Below, one piece after another: positions 7,778-16,515 of a stretch of 64,000 nucleotides of DNA. Numbering within the stretch: position 1 is the first letter of the stretch; every line of letters starts with the position of its first letter. Below the pieces are notes generated by a model that was given only the letters and a program-made list of their open reading frames with translations, did no database searches and was not told the origin of the DNA. The stretch covers positions 1-64,000 of the forward strand of contig CAJUFL010000011.1 in assembly GCA_910585605.1 (NCBI GenBank), written 5' to 3'. A program made the position numbers and the translations under genes. The stretch is from an uncultured Lachnospiraceae bacterium. Lineage in GTDB: Bacteria; Bacillota; Clostridia; Lachnospirales; Lachnospiraceae.

Positions 7778-9784
7778 ATGAACAAATTATTATCCATGTC
7801 CCACGTGGACAAACGCAGCATTGAAGGGAAATTGATAAAAACGGTTCTACTGCTGCTCTATATATCTTTAGGTACACTAGGGATTATTTCTATTTATCTG
7901 AATTATTCCAGTACAACAAAGTTATTAAAAAAGAATATGGCGGAATCCGCAAAAATTGCCGCAGAAAAAGCACAATGGGAAATAACAGCGTTTACCAATA
8001 CCGTCTCCGAGATGGGATGTGATCCCCGACTTTCCGGTAATCTTTCCACTGAAAAAATAAAAGAACTGACCGAAGAAAAGACAGCATATTACAGCTTAGA
8101 ACGAATCAATGTTCTTGGTACAGACGGTCTCAGCATCTTTGACGGCAAAGATTACAATGAACGTGCATATTTTCAGGCAGCCATGAAAGGACAGACTTAT
8201 GTCAGTGAACCGTTAATCAGCAAGATTACAGGAGAACTTACTATTATAGTAGCAGCACCAATCTGGAAAGACGGTAAGGCGGGGTCTGAGGTCTGCGGTG
8301 TCATATACATTGTACCAAACCCCGATTTTCTGAATGAAATTGTAAAAAGTATCCATATAAGCAAGAATAGTTTTGCATACATGATCGATGCAAACGGAAC
8401 CGTAATTGCACATACCGATACCGATAAAGTCAAAAATATGGAGAATACCATCAACAATGCCAAATCAGATTCCTCCCTTAAAAAACTTGCTTCCCTTGAG
8501 GAAAAAATGACAAAAGGTGAATCCGGATTTCAAACATACCGCTACAAAGGTAAAAAGAAATTTCTGGCATATGCACCGGTTAACGGCAGCAATGGATGGA
8601 GCTTTGCCATTGACGCACCTATCAGTAATTTTATGCTGGACACAATTGTAGGTATCATCATTGTAATTGCCACTATTTTAATATCTACCTTTATTGGTTA
8701 TGTCCGTGCTCAGAAACTTGCCTCAGGTATCGGAATGCCTATCAGACAATGTGCCGACCGTCTGGTTCTTCTTGCCCAGGGCGACTTAAATTCTCCCGTC
8801 CCCCAAGGTGCTGATGACGACGAGACAGGCATTCTTTCCAATGCCACTCAGGAACTGTTAGAAGGTATTAACACAATCATTAAAGATATTGATTATACAT
8901 TAAGTGAAATGGCAGGCGGTAACTTTAATATTCACTCATCGGCTCCAGACAGCTATATTGGGGATTTTGCCGCAATCCTGGAATCTTTGAGAGAGATTAA
9001 GCACTCTCTTACAACAGCACTCTCCGGAATTAAGGATGCCTCCGATCAGGTTGCTGCCGGTTCCGGACAGCTTGCAGACAGTGCTACCGATCTGGCAACC
9101 GGTGCAACGGAACAAGCTGGTGTTGTAGAAGAATTATTCGCCACTGTCACGGAAATAACAAATCATTCATACGAAAATTCAGAGACAGCATCCAAGACCA
9201 GCAACAGGGCAAGGAAGATCGGCGAAGAAGCCAGAAACAGTTCCGTTCAGATGAATGAAATGAACCAGGCAATGCAGCGCATCAGCAATGCCTCACAGGA
9301 AATAAATAATATTATCGCAAGTATTGATGCGATAGCTGCCCAGACAAATCTGCTATCTCTCAATGCTTCTATCGAAGCTGCAAGAGCAGGAGAAAGCGGT
9401 GCCGGTTTTGCAGTTGTAGCCAATGAAATCGGACAGCTTGCAAAACAAAGTGCAGAAGCTGTTGATATTACCAGAACATTGATTCAAACGGCTTTATCAG
9501 AAGTTGAAAACGGTACTTTAATCGTAGATAAAACTACGGTATCCCTTAATCAGGTTATTGAACAGATTGAAGATATCGTTAAAGATATTGAAGCCGTTTC
9601 CCAGGCAAATAAAAACCAGGCTTCCAGCATGAAAGAACTGAATCAGGGAATTGAACAGATTTCCGGTGTGGTAGAAAACAATTCCGCTACAGCTGAAGAA
9701 TGCTCTGCCACCAGTGAAGAGCTTTCGGCCCAGGCATATACATTAGATGATTTAATCGGAAACTTTAAACTATCCGAATCATAA
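7778..9784 (+). CDS. Methyl-accepting chemotaxis protein
   Basis: This is a transmembrane chemoreceptor (668 aa) that would signal through CheA and CheW to flagellar motors. After a short cytosolic leader come TM1 (about 20-44), a large extracytoplasmic dCache-type sensor (about 45-280, with FDGKDYNERAYFQAAMKG and VISEP-like motifs of ligand-binding Cache domains), TM2 (about 284-305), a HAMP domain, and a long coiled-coil signalling domain. The tip hairpin contains NLLSLNASIEAARAGESG and VVANEI, the hallmark of the family. The gene stands alone with its own promoter and a terminator; no other chemotaxis gene is in the window. The ligand is unknown, though dCache receptors often bind amino acids. 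Confidence 0.93.
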   Translation: MNKLLSMSHVDKRSIEGKLIKTVLLLLYISLGTLGIISIYLNYSSTTKLLKKNMAESAKIAAEKAQWEITAFTNTVSEMGCDPRLSGNLSTEKIKELTEEKTAYYSLERINVLGTDGLSIFDGKDYNERAYFQAAMKGQTYVSEPLISKITGELTIIVAAPIWKDGKAGSEVCGVIYIVPNPDFLNEIVKSIHISKNSFAYMIDANGTVIAHTDTDKVKNMENTINNAKSDSSLKKLASLEEKMTKGESGFQTYRYKGKKKFLAYAPVNGSNGWSFAIDAPISNFMLDTIVGIIIVIATILISTFIGYVRAQKLASGIGMPIRQCADRLVLLAQGDLNSPVPQGADDDETGILSNATQELLEGINTIIKDIDYTLSEMAGGNFNIHSSAPDSYIGDFAAILESLREIKHSLTTALSGIKDASDQVAAGSGQLADSATDLATGATEQAGVVEELFATVTEITNHSYENSETASKTSNRARKIGEEARNSSVQMNEMNQAMQRISNASQEINNIIASIDAIAAQTNLLSLNASIEAARAGESGAGFAVVANEIGQLAKQSAEAVDITRTLIQTALSEVENGTLIVDKTTVSLNQVIEQIEDIVKDIEAVSQANKNQASSMKELNQGIEQISGVVENNSATAEECSATSEELSAQAYTLDDLIGNFKLSES

Positions 9785-9792
9785 TATCATGT

Positions 9793-9821
9793 GTCACCAA
9801 TTTTCAGAGAAAATTGGTGAC
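9793..9821. other. Perfect 13-bp hairpin after the chemoreceptor gene
   Basis: GTCACCAATTTTC (9793-9805) pairs perfectly with 9809-9821 across a three-base loop, nine bases after the receptor stop. No T run follows, so it is more likely a 3'-end protecting structure or processing site than a terminator. Confidence 0.5.
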
Positions 9822-9864
9822 CTGCTTGCACATCAGTGCAATTCATTATATCATATAGACAAAG

Positions 9865-9909
9865 TGGCTGCCGTATTAAGAAATTTTTCTTTTACGGCAG
9901 CCATTTTTT
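9865..9909 (+). terminator. Terminator of the chemoreceptor gene
   Basis: TGGCTGCCGTA (9865-9875) pairs with TACGGCAGCCA (9893-9903), and TTTTTT (9904-9909) follows. It lies right at the stop of the convergent DUF606 gene and may act on both strands. Confidence 0.75.
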
Positions 9910-10348
9910 ATGATTCCCACTTGAATACTACAATGCCTGCAATGGCAATTATGACACCAATCAGTTTTGACATTGAGAACGGGACCTTTTCTACCCCAAA
10001 CAACCCAAATAACTCAATCAGATAACCTACCAGAACCTGTGTTACCACAATAGCCAGTATTGCTTTTGCCGGGCCTAAGGAGGACATGCTTTGAATCACT
10101 GTAAGCGTTATAAACGCACCTATCGCACCTCCCAGCAGCATATATTTATGCTCCACCTTAAACAGATCTCCAATGGGAACCTTTCCCTGTTCCGTAAATA
10201 AAAAGAAAACAAGGCATACCAAAAAAGCTGTCAGCTGAACAAAACAATTGGTAAGCCATGTCCCTGTTTCTTTTGTAACTCCGGTATTAAATACCCCCTG
10301 AATACTCATTAATGCCCCTGAAATACAAGCAATCAAAAAGCCCCACAT
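9908..10348 (-). CDS. DUF606 (YdcZ-type) small DMT-superfamily transporter
   Basis: This integral membrane protein (146 aa) has about five hydrophobic helices. The pattern SGALMSIQGVFNTGV near the start, GGAIGAFITLTVIQSMSSLGPAKA in the middle and a C-terminal IIAIAGIVVFK matches DUF606/YdcZ proteins, which are half-size drug/metabolite transporters that often work as pairs. The substrate is unknown. The ATG at 10348 has GGAGGA six bases upstream; an in-frame ATG at 10381 lacks such a site and would add 11 polar residues. The gene is single, with no partner half-transporter beside it. Confidence 0.8.
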   Translation of the reverse strand: MWGFLIACISGALMSIQGVFNTGVTKETGTWLTNCFVQLTAFLVCLVFFLFTEQGKVPIGDLFKVEHKYMLLGGAIGAFITLTVIQSMSSLGPAKAILAIVVTQVLVGYLIELFGLFGVEKVPFSMSKLIGVIIAIAGIVVFKWES

Positions 10349-10415
10349 ACATATTCCTCCGATTTTAACATTTTGTTTCAAATAGTATGTGAGCCTTTTC
10401 CTATTTCTTATTCAT

Positions 10416-11759
10416 TTATTTTATTTTTTCTTCCATTATACTTTGCAGCCTGTCGAGCTGTTCCTTTACATCCTTGCCTTCCCATATAGCATCAAAAGCA
10501 ATTCCGCTCTCTGTCAGATAATCCCCTAATACCATAACCTTCGGCACCGGTTTGGAGTTCAGGTACTGTGCATAGATAACTGCCTGCATACTGTCAAATC
10601 CTTCTTTTTGATTGATAACAGGCAATTTTCCGTTCCCTGCATACTGCTTATCCTGGCTGGCATAACTTAAGTACAGGGCAAACATATTACCGGCTGCCTT
10701 ATTCCTCCCATATGGGTTCACAAAAGCCCCATAAGTTGTGGAGATAGTAGTAGAGGAAAGCTCAGCAGTCAGACTGGGGACATAAGAAATCTGATAATTG
10801 GTTTGTTCCGTCTCACTTCCCTCTTCCGGCTCCTCACTGCTGTTATCCTCTGTATCTTCAGGATTCCCCACAGTCTGATCTGCTTTCTGATTCATCTCAT
10901 AAAGAACCGGCAGAATATCGGATTTACAAAGCCCAAGAACCAAAGTTCCATCCTTAATACGGTTCATGACCGTATCATGGGAAATATTATTCTTATTCAT
11001 CCACAAATATGCACTAAGTGACTGAAAATACTCCATAGCTGCAACGGACTGTTCACCGTTAATCTTAAATGAAGACGCCTCATCCCCATTTTCTCCAAAA
11101 AAATCTGCATAAGAAGCTAAAAACATTGTATTAACATAAGGATCTGCCACATCCCACCGAAACACTGCCTTTGTAGAGCCTGTATCTTCATAATCATCCA
11201 GAAATGCCAGAATATCATCTACGGATGCAGGGGCATTCTTTAAAAGATTGGCATCATATACAAGACAATATGTATCAAAATACACAGGATATCCATATTG
11301 CTTATTTTTATAAGTCAATGCCTTTTTTGCCACTTCTGGATAATTGGTCTTCCAAAACTCTTCATCAAACCCTGTATTTTCTTCTGCCATCCCACTATTT
11401 TTCGCAAATTCCAACTGGTCATTTCCCATCAGGTAAACATCCGGTCCATTCCCACTCTGGTTAGCCTGATTCATATCTTCAAAAAAACTCACACCATCAT
11501 AATAAACCAGATTGACTTTGATGGAATATTCTTTTTCAAATCTTTTTGCAGCTGTCTCTAACCATGCCTTATCTGAATCGCTTGTATACCAGCAATCCAC
11601 AGAATCAGAAGCTGCCTGCTGCTTCCATATTTTCATCATTCCTTCATAGCCAGCCGGAAGCACAGTTTCTTCAGTGTTCTCTTCTTTTCTACCACAGCCG
11701 GATAAAAGAGCGATCATCAGCATAATTACAAGTAAAAAAGATACCCTGCGAATTTTCAT
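10416..11759 (-). CDS. ABC-type extracellular substrate-binding lipoprotein (family 1)
   Basis: This is a secreted, lipid-anchored solute-binding protein (447 aa). The signal peptide ends in the lipobox LLSGC. The mature part has the family 1 pattern (WLETAAKRFEKEYSIKVNLVYYDG, GPDVYLMG, and a late GAFVNPYGRNKAAGNMFALYL helix), as in sugar-binding proteins. An acidic low-complexity insert (EDTEDNSSEEPEEGSE) interrupts the second lobe. No permease or ATPase gene is nearby, so its transporter must lie elsewhere. It starts 26 bases after argB on the same strand with its own CTCCTT-complement ribosome binding site, so it is probably transcribed with argC-argB. The substrate cannot be told from the sequence. 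Confidence 0.85.
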   Translation of the reverse strand: MKIRRVSFLLVIMLMIALLSGCGRKEENTEETVLPAGYEGMMKIWKQQAASDSVDCWYTSDSDKAWLETAAKRFEKEYSIKVNLVYYDGVSFFEDMNQANQSGNGPDVYLMGNDQLEFAKNSGMAEENTGFDEEFWKTNYPEVAKKALTYKNKQYGYPVYFDTYCLVYDANLLKNAPASVDDILAFLDDYEDTGSTKAVFRWDVADPYVNTMFLASYADFFGENGDEASSFKINGEQSVAAMEYFQSLSAYLWMNKNNISHDTVMNRIKDGTLVLGLCKSDILPVLYEMNQKADQTVGNPEDTEDNSSEEPEEGSETEQTNYQISYVPSLTAELSSTTISTTYGAFVNPYGRNKAAGNMFALYLSYASQDKQYAGNGKLPVINQKEGFDSMQAVIYAQYLNSKPVPKVMVLGDYLTESGIAFDAIWEGKDVKEQLDRLQSIMEEKIK

Positions 11760-11785
11760 AATCTTATTCTCCTTAAGTCTGTAAC

Positions 11786-12676
11786 TTAAAATAATGGTTC
11801 TTTTAGGATAGCAGTTCCGATACCTTTTTCAGTAAAGAACTCAAGAAGCAGGCAATGCTCCACACGTCCATCTAAAACATGGACTCTGGACACTCCATTT
11901 TCGATGGCATCAATACAGTTGGTCAATTTGGGAAGCATACCTCCTCCCACAACCCCTTTTTCAATAAATGCCTTTGCCTCATTAATATCCATTTCGGAAA
12001 TCAGGGTATTCCGGTCATTGGGATCCACAAAAACACCTTCTATATCAGTGAGAAATACCAGTTTTTCTGCCGCAATTTCTTTTGCCACTGCACAGGCCGC
12101 ATCGTCCGCATTGATATTATAACTCTCAAAATCTTCTGAAGAGCCAATGGGAGCGATAACCGGAATAAAATCATTTTCAATCAAGGTATCTAAAATCTGA
12201 CCATTGACGGACTTTACTTCCCCTACATATCCAATATCTTTACCACCCGGAAATCTCTTTGTTACGGTCAAAAGACCGGCATCCTTTCCACTGATTCCCA
12301 CAGCATTCAGACCTAATTTCTGCATCATCTGCACAAGACCTTTATTTACCTTGGAAAGCACCATCTCCGCAATTTCCATGGTCTGTGCATCCGTCACACG
12401 CAGTCCGTTGATAAACTCCGGTTCCTTTCCGATCATCTCCACCCATTTGCTGATCTCCTTGCCACCACCATGTACGATAATTGGCTTAAGTCCAATCAGC
12501 TTCAATAATGCAACATCCTTAATGACATTATATTTTAAATCCTCATCTAACATGGCACTTCCACCATATTTTACAACAATTTTCTTTCCGTTAAATTTCT
12601 GTATATACGGCAATGCCTCTATCAGAGTCTGTGCTTTTAAAATTATCTGTTCCATATTATTATTTTTGTTAATCAT
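11786..12676 (-). CDS. argB: Acetylglutamate kinase
   Basis: ArgB phosphorylates N-acetylglutamate, the second committed step of arginine synthesis. The protein (296 aa) has the amino-acid-kinase fold signatures KIVVKYGGSAM (phosphate-binding Lys), PIIVHGGGKEIS (glycine loop), INADDAACAVA and FLTDIEGVF near the nucleotide site, and VGGGMLPKLTNC. The start at 12676 follows AAGGAAGGA at a proper distance; an ATG seven codons later is possible. It is the second gene after argC (37-base gap). In this window the pathway is represented by argC, B, D, G and H; argJ and argF are not here. Confidence 0.95.
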   Translation of the reverse strand: MINKNNNMEQIILKAQTLIEALPYIQKFNGKKIVVKYGGSAMLDEDLKYNVIKDVALLKLIGLKPIIVHGGGKEISKWVEMIGKEPEFINGLRVTDAQTMEIAEMVLSKVNKGLVQMMQKLGLNAVGISGKDAGLLTVTKRFPGGKDIGYVGEVKSVNGQILDTLIENDFIPVIAPIGSSEDFESYNINADDAACAVAKEIAAEKLVFLTDIEGVFVDPNDRNTLISEMDINEAKAFIEKGVVGGGMLPKLTNCIDAIENGVSRVHVLDGRVEHCLLLEFFTEKGIGTAILKEPLF

Positions 12677-12713
12677 TTTTTCTATCCTTCCTTATCCTGA
12701 AAATGTGTTACCC

Positions 12714-13754
12714 TCACGGAAACATTGGAACCTGATCAAGACCCATTGTCTCTGGCAGACCAAACATCAAATTCATATTCTGCACTGCCTGACCCGCAGC
12801 TCCCTTTACCAGATTATCAAGTGCTCCCATCACGATCACACGTTTTGTCCTATCATCAATCTTAAAATTGATATCCACAAAATTACTTCCCTCTACCCAT
12901 CTGGTCTCCGGAGGCACATCTTTATCAAGAATTCTTATGAAATACTCTTTCTCATAATATTTATCATAGATTGCCTTTAATTCTTCATATGTATAATTTT
13001 TTGTAAGATTACCATAGGCTGTCACCAAAATTCCCCTGTTCATCGGCACCAGATGAGGTGTAAAATTCAGAAGAATCTCCTTTCCACAGGCATATCCTAA
13101 CTGCTCTTCAATTTCGGGTATATGGCGGTGTGTTGTAACACCATATGCCTTTATATTTTCATTCACTTCACAATAAAGGTTATTAATCTTTGCCCCTCTG
13201 CCGGCTCCGGAAGTTCCTGATTTTGCATCTATGATAATACTATCTGTATCAATAACACCCTCTTTTACCAACGGATAAAGAGATAAAATAGAACATGTGG
13301 TATAACAGCCGGGATTCGCCACCAAACGTTTTCCCTGAATCTCGTTTCTGTTTATCTCACACAGACCATATACTGCCTCTTTAATATATTCTGGAGACTT
13401 ATGTTCTATTCCATACCATTTTTCATAGACAGAAACATCTTTTATCCTGAAATCTGCACTCAAGTCCACAATTTTAACTCTGGATAAAATATCTTCATTT
13501 ACCAAAGAAGCACATAACCCCTGAGGTGTAGCAGTAAAAATAATGTCTGCCCTGTCTGCAAGCTCCTCCATATTATCATCCAGACACTTTTCATCTACAA
13601 TCTCAAACATATTGCCAAATACCTGATAGTATTTTTGATCAATATAGCTTCTAGAACCATACCATACAATCTCCGCTTCTTTATGTCCTAATAATAATCT
13701 CACCAATTCCTGTCCTGCATAACCTGTAGAACCGATAATACCTGCCTTTATCAT
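12714..13754 (-). CDS. argC: N-acetyl-gamma-glutamyl-phosphate reductase
   Basis: ArgC reduces acetylglutamyl phosphate to the semialdehyde, using NADPH. The protein (346 aa) has an N-terminal Rossmann nucleotide site (AGIIGSTGYAGQELVRLL), the active-site Cys in VANPGCYTTCSIL, and GTSGAGRGA and HRHIPEIEEQLG motifs. It belongs to the long (type 1) branch. It leads the argC-argB operon, divergent from argG across a 289-base region containing both promoters. Confidence 0.95.
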   Translation of the reverse strand: MIKAGIIGSTGYAGQELVRLLLGHKEAEIVWYGSRSYIDQKYYQVFGNMFEIVDEKCLDDNMEELADRADIIFTATPQGLCASLVNEDILSRVKIVDLSADFRIKDVSVYEKWYGIEHKSPEYIKEAVYGLCEINRNEIQGKRLVANPGCYTTCSILSLYPLVKEGVIDTDSIIIDAKSGTSGAGRGAKINNLYCEVNENIKAYGVTTHRHIPEIEEQLGYACGKEILLNFTPHLVPMNRGILVTAYGNLTKNYTYEELKAIYDKYYEKEYFIRILDKDVPPETRWVEGSNFVDINFKIDDRTKRVIVMGALDNLVKGAAGQAVQNMNLMFGLPETMGLDQVPMFP

Positions 13755-13795
13755 AATGCTATCCTTCCTTACATTGTTGTAACTGCTTTTGCCAT

Positions 13796-13824
13796 ATTAT
13801 ATTTTCCCGCCACATTATTCAAAA
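13796..13824 (-). promoter_or_regulatory. Promoter of argC-argB
   Basis: On the minus strand TTTTGA (13824-13819), 17 bases, TATAAT (13801-13796). Two TTGAAT-type half-sites lie around and upstream of the -35, compatible with an ArgR-type operator, but they are too degenerate to be certain. Confidence 0.6.
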
Positions 13825-13981
13825 AATACATATGGATTCAAACCCGAATTCTTATTATAACATTGTTTTATTCTAATGTATAGATACAGAGTCAGGATTT
13901 TTCTGTTTATAATTATACATATATTCTGTATATTATGCAATAGATTTCTTATTTTTTCTTAATTTTTCTGTCGAAAAAGGG

Positions 13982-14010
13982 TTGCATAATATGCACTTTG
14001 GTTGTATATT
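13982..14010 (+). promoter_or_regulatory. Promoter and palindromic operator of argG
   Basis: TTGCAT (13982-13987), 17 bases, TATATT (14005-14010). The -35 is embedded in the perfect palindrome TGCATAATATGCA (13983-13995), and a related TATTATGCAATA lies at 13931-13942. The layout suggests a repressor, probably ArgR, that blocks the -35; this is inferred. Confidence 0.65.
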
Positions 14011-14043
14011 AGTCAGTAGATATTTTGAAGGAGGACTTTTATA

Positions 14044-15255
14044 ATGAAAGAAAAAGTTATTTTAGCTTATTCCGGCGGACTGGATACTACCGCCATCATC
14101 CCTTGGCTAAAGGAGAATTATGATTATGATGTCATCTGTGTGTGCATCGATGTGGGACAGGAAAGTGAATTAGAAGGTCTGGAAGAAAGAGCTATTTCCA
14201 GCGGAGCTTCCAAATGTTATGTATTAGATGTTGTTGACGAATTCTGTGATGATTACATTGTTCCCACCGTGCAGGCTGGTGCCGTATATGAGAATAAATA
14301 TTTACTGGGTACTTCCATGGCAAGACCTTTGATCGGCAAAGTTTTAGTGGATATCGCCCATAAAGAAGGTGCAACCGCTATCTGTCATGGTGCAACCGGC
14401 AAGGGTAATGATCAGGTTCGTTTTGAACTTGCCATCAAAGCATTCGGACCGGAGCTTAAGATCATTGCAGCATGGAGACAGGATGCCTGGACCATGAATT
14501 CCCGCGAAGAAGAGATCGAATACTGCCGTCAGCATGGTATCAACCTTCCATTCTCCGCAGATTCCTCTTACAGCCGTGACCGTAACTTATGGCATATCAG
14601 CCATGAGGGTCTGGAACTGGAAGACCCTGCTAACGAACCAAACTATGACCATTTATTAGTACTTGGTACATATCCTGAAAAAGCTCCAGATGAAGCGGAA
14701 TACGTAACCCTTACTTTCGAAAAAGGTGTGCCCAAGTCCGTAAATGGCAAAGAAATGAAAGTTTCTGACATTATCCGTGAATTAAACCGCTTAGGCGGCA
14801 AACATGGAATCGGCATTGTGGATATCGTGGAAAACCGCGTAGTGGGAATGAAGTCCCGCGGTGTGTACGAGACTCCCGGTGGAACAATCTTAATGGAAGC
14901 CCATGACCAGTTGGAAGAACTGATTCTGGACCGCGAAACACTGGCATTTAAAAAGACGATTGGAGATAAATTTGCAGATGTGGTTTATGAAGGAAAGTGG
15001 TGGTCACCTCTTCGCGAGGCATTACAGGCATTTGTCACCTCTACACAGGAACGTGTGACCGGTGAGGTTAAATTCAAACTGTACAAAGGCAACATCATCA
15101 AAGCCGGTACTACCTCTCCGTATTCCCTATATTCCGAGTCACTGGCAAGCTTTACTACCGGAGATCTGTACGACCACAAGGATGCAGAAGGATTTATCAA
15201 CCTGTTCGGGCTTTCTACAAAAGTACGTGCAATGCTGGATGCCCAAAATAAATAG
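14044..15255 (+). CDS. argG: Argininosuccinate synthase
   Basis: ArgG joins citrulline and aspartate using ATP to form argininosuccinate. The protein (403 aa) is of normal length. It has the N-type ATP pyrophosphatase P-loop AYSGGLDTTAII at the start, GATGKGNDQVRFE and DQDAW-like residues in the synthetase domain, and the conserved FSADSSYSRDRNLWHISHEG stretch. GAAGGAGGA precedes the ATG. It has its own promoter with a palindromic operator and its own terminator, so it is monocistronic. Its partner argH lies 9 kb away on the other strand. Confidence 0.96.
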   Translation: MKEKVILAYSGGLDTTAIIPWLKENYDYDVICVCIDVGQESELEGLEERAISSGASKCYVLDVVDEFCDDYIVPTVQAGAVYENKYLLGTSMARPLIGKVLVDIAHKEGATAICHGATGKGNDQVRFELAIKAFGPELKIIAAWRQDAWTMNSREEEIEYCRQHGINLPFSADSSYSRDRNLWHISHEGLELEDPANEPNYDHLLVLGTYPEKAPDEAEYVTLTFEKGVPKSVNGKEMKVSDIIRELNRLGGKHGIGIVDIVENRVVGMKSRGVYETPGGTILMEAHDQLEELILDRETLAFKKTIGDKFADVVYEGKWWSPLREALQAFVTSTQERVTGEVKFKLYKGNIIKAGTTSPYSLYSESLASFTTGDLYDHKDAEGFINLFGLSTKVRAMLDAQNK

Positions 15256-15325
15256 AACAACTGCCAAATTAACATATGAATTTCTATACATTTTCTAAAT
15301 ATGCTATCTTTACAAAATAATATTT

Positions 15326-15380
15326 AAAAACCTCAATGTAAAGCATATTAATTCTAAAATATGCTGCTTTGAGGTTTTTT
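15326..15380 (+). terminator. Terminator of argG
   Basis: A long imperfect stem starting AAAACCTCAA and closing TTGAGGTTTT, with a second AAGCATATT/AATATGCT segment inside, ends in TTTTTT (15375-15380). Confidence 0.85.
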
Positions 15381-15422
15381 GCTCATTATTCGATGCTACT
15401 CCTTTCTGAACAAATCCCTAAT

Positions 15423-15493
15423 AACTGGTCATTCATCCAAAAAACTGGTTATCTGTCCGAAAAATGATAATTGATAAAAATTTATGATATAAT
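15423..15493 (+). promoter_or_regulatory. Promoter region of the toxin-like cassette with tandem direct repeats
   Basis: An extended -10 element, TGATATAAT (15485-15493), stands 36 bases before the first ATG; there is no good -35. Upstream are two adjacent 20-base direct repeats that begin AACTGGT and include TCC (15423-15442 and 15443-15462, 15 of 20 identical). Weak -35 plus tandem repeats is the usual layout of an activator-dependent promoter, with the repeats as the activator site (inferred). Confidence 0.5.
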
Positions 15494-15528
15494 GAATTTA
15501 CTAATTTCGGAAGGAAAAGGAGAGCTTT

Positions 15529-16500
15529 ATGAATGAATTTAATGTGAACCCATTTATATTAAAAGAAAAATCCCATAGTTTTGAAGCTATCAGCAACAAC
15601 ATGCGAACCTCTACAGACCAAATCCAAAAAATTTCCATGCAATTAAAAATAACTATGAGCTCCAACATTACAAAAAGTCTGAATACTGTAATTGGCAATC
15701 TGGATAATGAGACAAAAAGCTGTAAACAGCTCTATGATCAATTATTGCAAATAGCGGCAGCTTATGAAAACTATGAACAAAAAATTTGCAATGAATACAA
15801 AAATACACAAAATAATGATACTCCCCAAAAACATAATGGTAATGAGGAGGAAAAAAACCCTGATGATATGAGCTATGAAGAATATCTGCAATACAGGTAC
15901 GAAAACGCTGTAGATGAAAATACAAGAAAGTTATATGAGAAATATATGGATAATATCAATATCAAGGATGATGACTATGAAGATACAGCATTTTATAATC
16001 CATTTTGGAATCACATAAAGTATAACGCAGAAGATGATGCAGAAAATGTACGCGGAATCGGATGCACATACTACCATGAGACAGGACATTTAATAGATGA
16101 TCAATCTGATTGGTTTGGAAATACGTCAACTGACGGCAGCTACGACTTTTATGAAAAATTAAATGAAGATGTGGATAATTATATCAACAATATCATGGAA
16201 GAAAAGGGATATACTGACATAGAAGATGCCTATAGTGATTTTTCAAATTGGCTCAACGAAGATGGTAATAATAAGAATGGTGTTTCCGATCTTGTAAATG
16301 GGATAACCGACGGAAAAGCCTGCGGAGGCTGGGGACATGCTGATAATTACTATAATTCAAATTCCATACCTAAGGAAGCTTTCGCACATTTTTTTGAAGC
16401 CGGAATGTCCGCTGATCCTACTAAACTGGATTACATTAAGGAAGTATTCCCCTCTGCGTATGCTGAATACCAAAAAATGATTGAAGATGAATTGAATTAA
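15529..16500 (+). CDS. Helical-leader zinc metalloprotease, probable type VII-secreted toxin
   Basis: A 323-aa protein in two parts. Residues 1-90 are an alpha-helical hairpin without a signal peptide and resemble WXG100/LXG-type export leaders. The segment ends with YENYE (79-83), which fits the YxxxD/E export motif. After an acidic linker (95-130) comes a C-terminal domain with HETGH (183-187), a zincin HExxH motif, a GWGH at 267-270, and EAFAHFFE (283-290), which could supply the third ligand. Similar HExxH...EAFA domains occur in polymorphic toxins and at the ends of some phage head proteins. Two small genes follow at once, as expected for immunity genes. Codon use is more AT-rich than in the flanking arg and phoR-like genes, which suggests transfer. 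The protease reading is good; the toxin role is inferred, and no secretion machinery is in the window. Confidence 0.65.
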   Translation: MNEFNVNPFILKEKSHSFEAISNNMRTSTDQIQKISMQLKITMSSNITKSLNTVIGNLDNETKSCKQLYDQLLQIAAAYENYEQKICNEYKNTQNNDTPQKHNGNEEEKNPDDMSYEEYLQYRYENAVDENTRKLYEKYMDNINIKDDDYEDTAFYNPFWNHIKYNAEDDAENVRGIGCTYYHETGHLIDDQSDWFGNTSTDGSYDFYEKLNEDVDNYINNIMEEKGYTDIEDAYSDFSNWLNEDGNNKNGVSDLVNGITDGKACGGWGHADNYYNSNSIPKEAFAHFFEAGMSADPTKLDYIKEVFPSAYAEYQKMIEDELN

Positions 16501-16515
16501 AGAAAGGGACAAATA

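Noticed and set aside
12204..12980. A 258-codon plus-strand open frame across argB and argC.
   Set aside because: Both arg genes are certain on the other strand; the translation resembles no protein and has no start signal.
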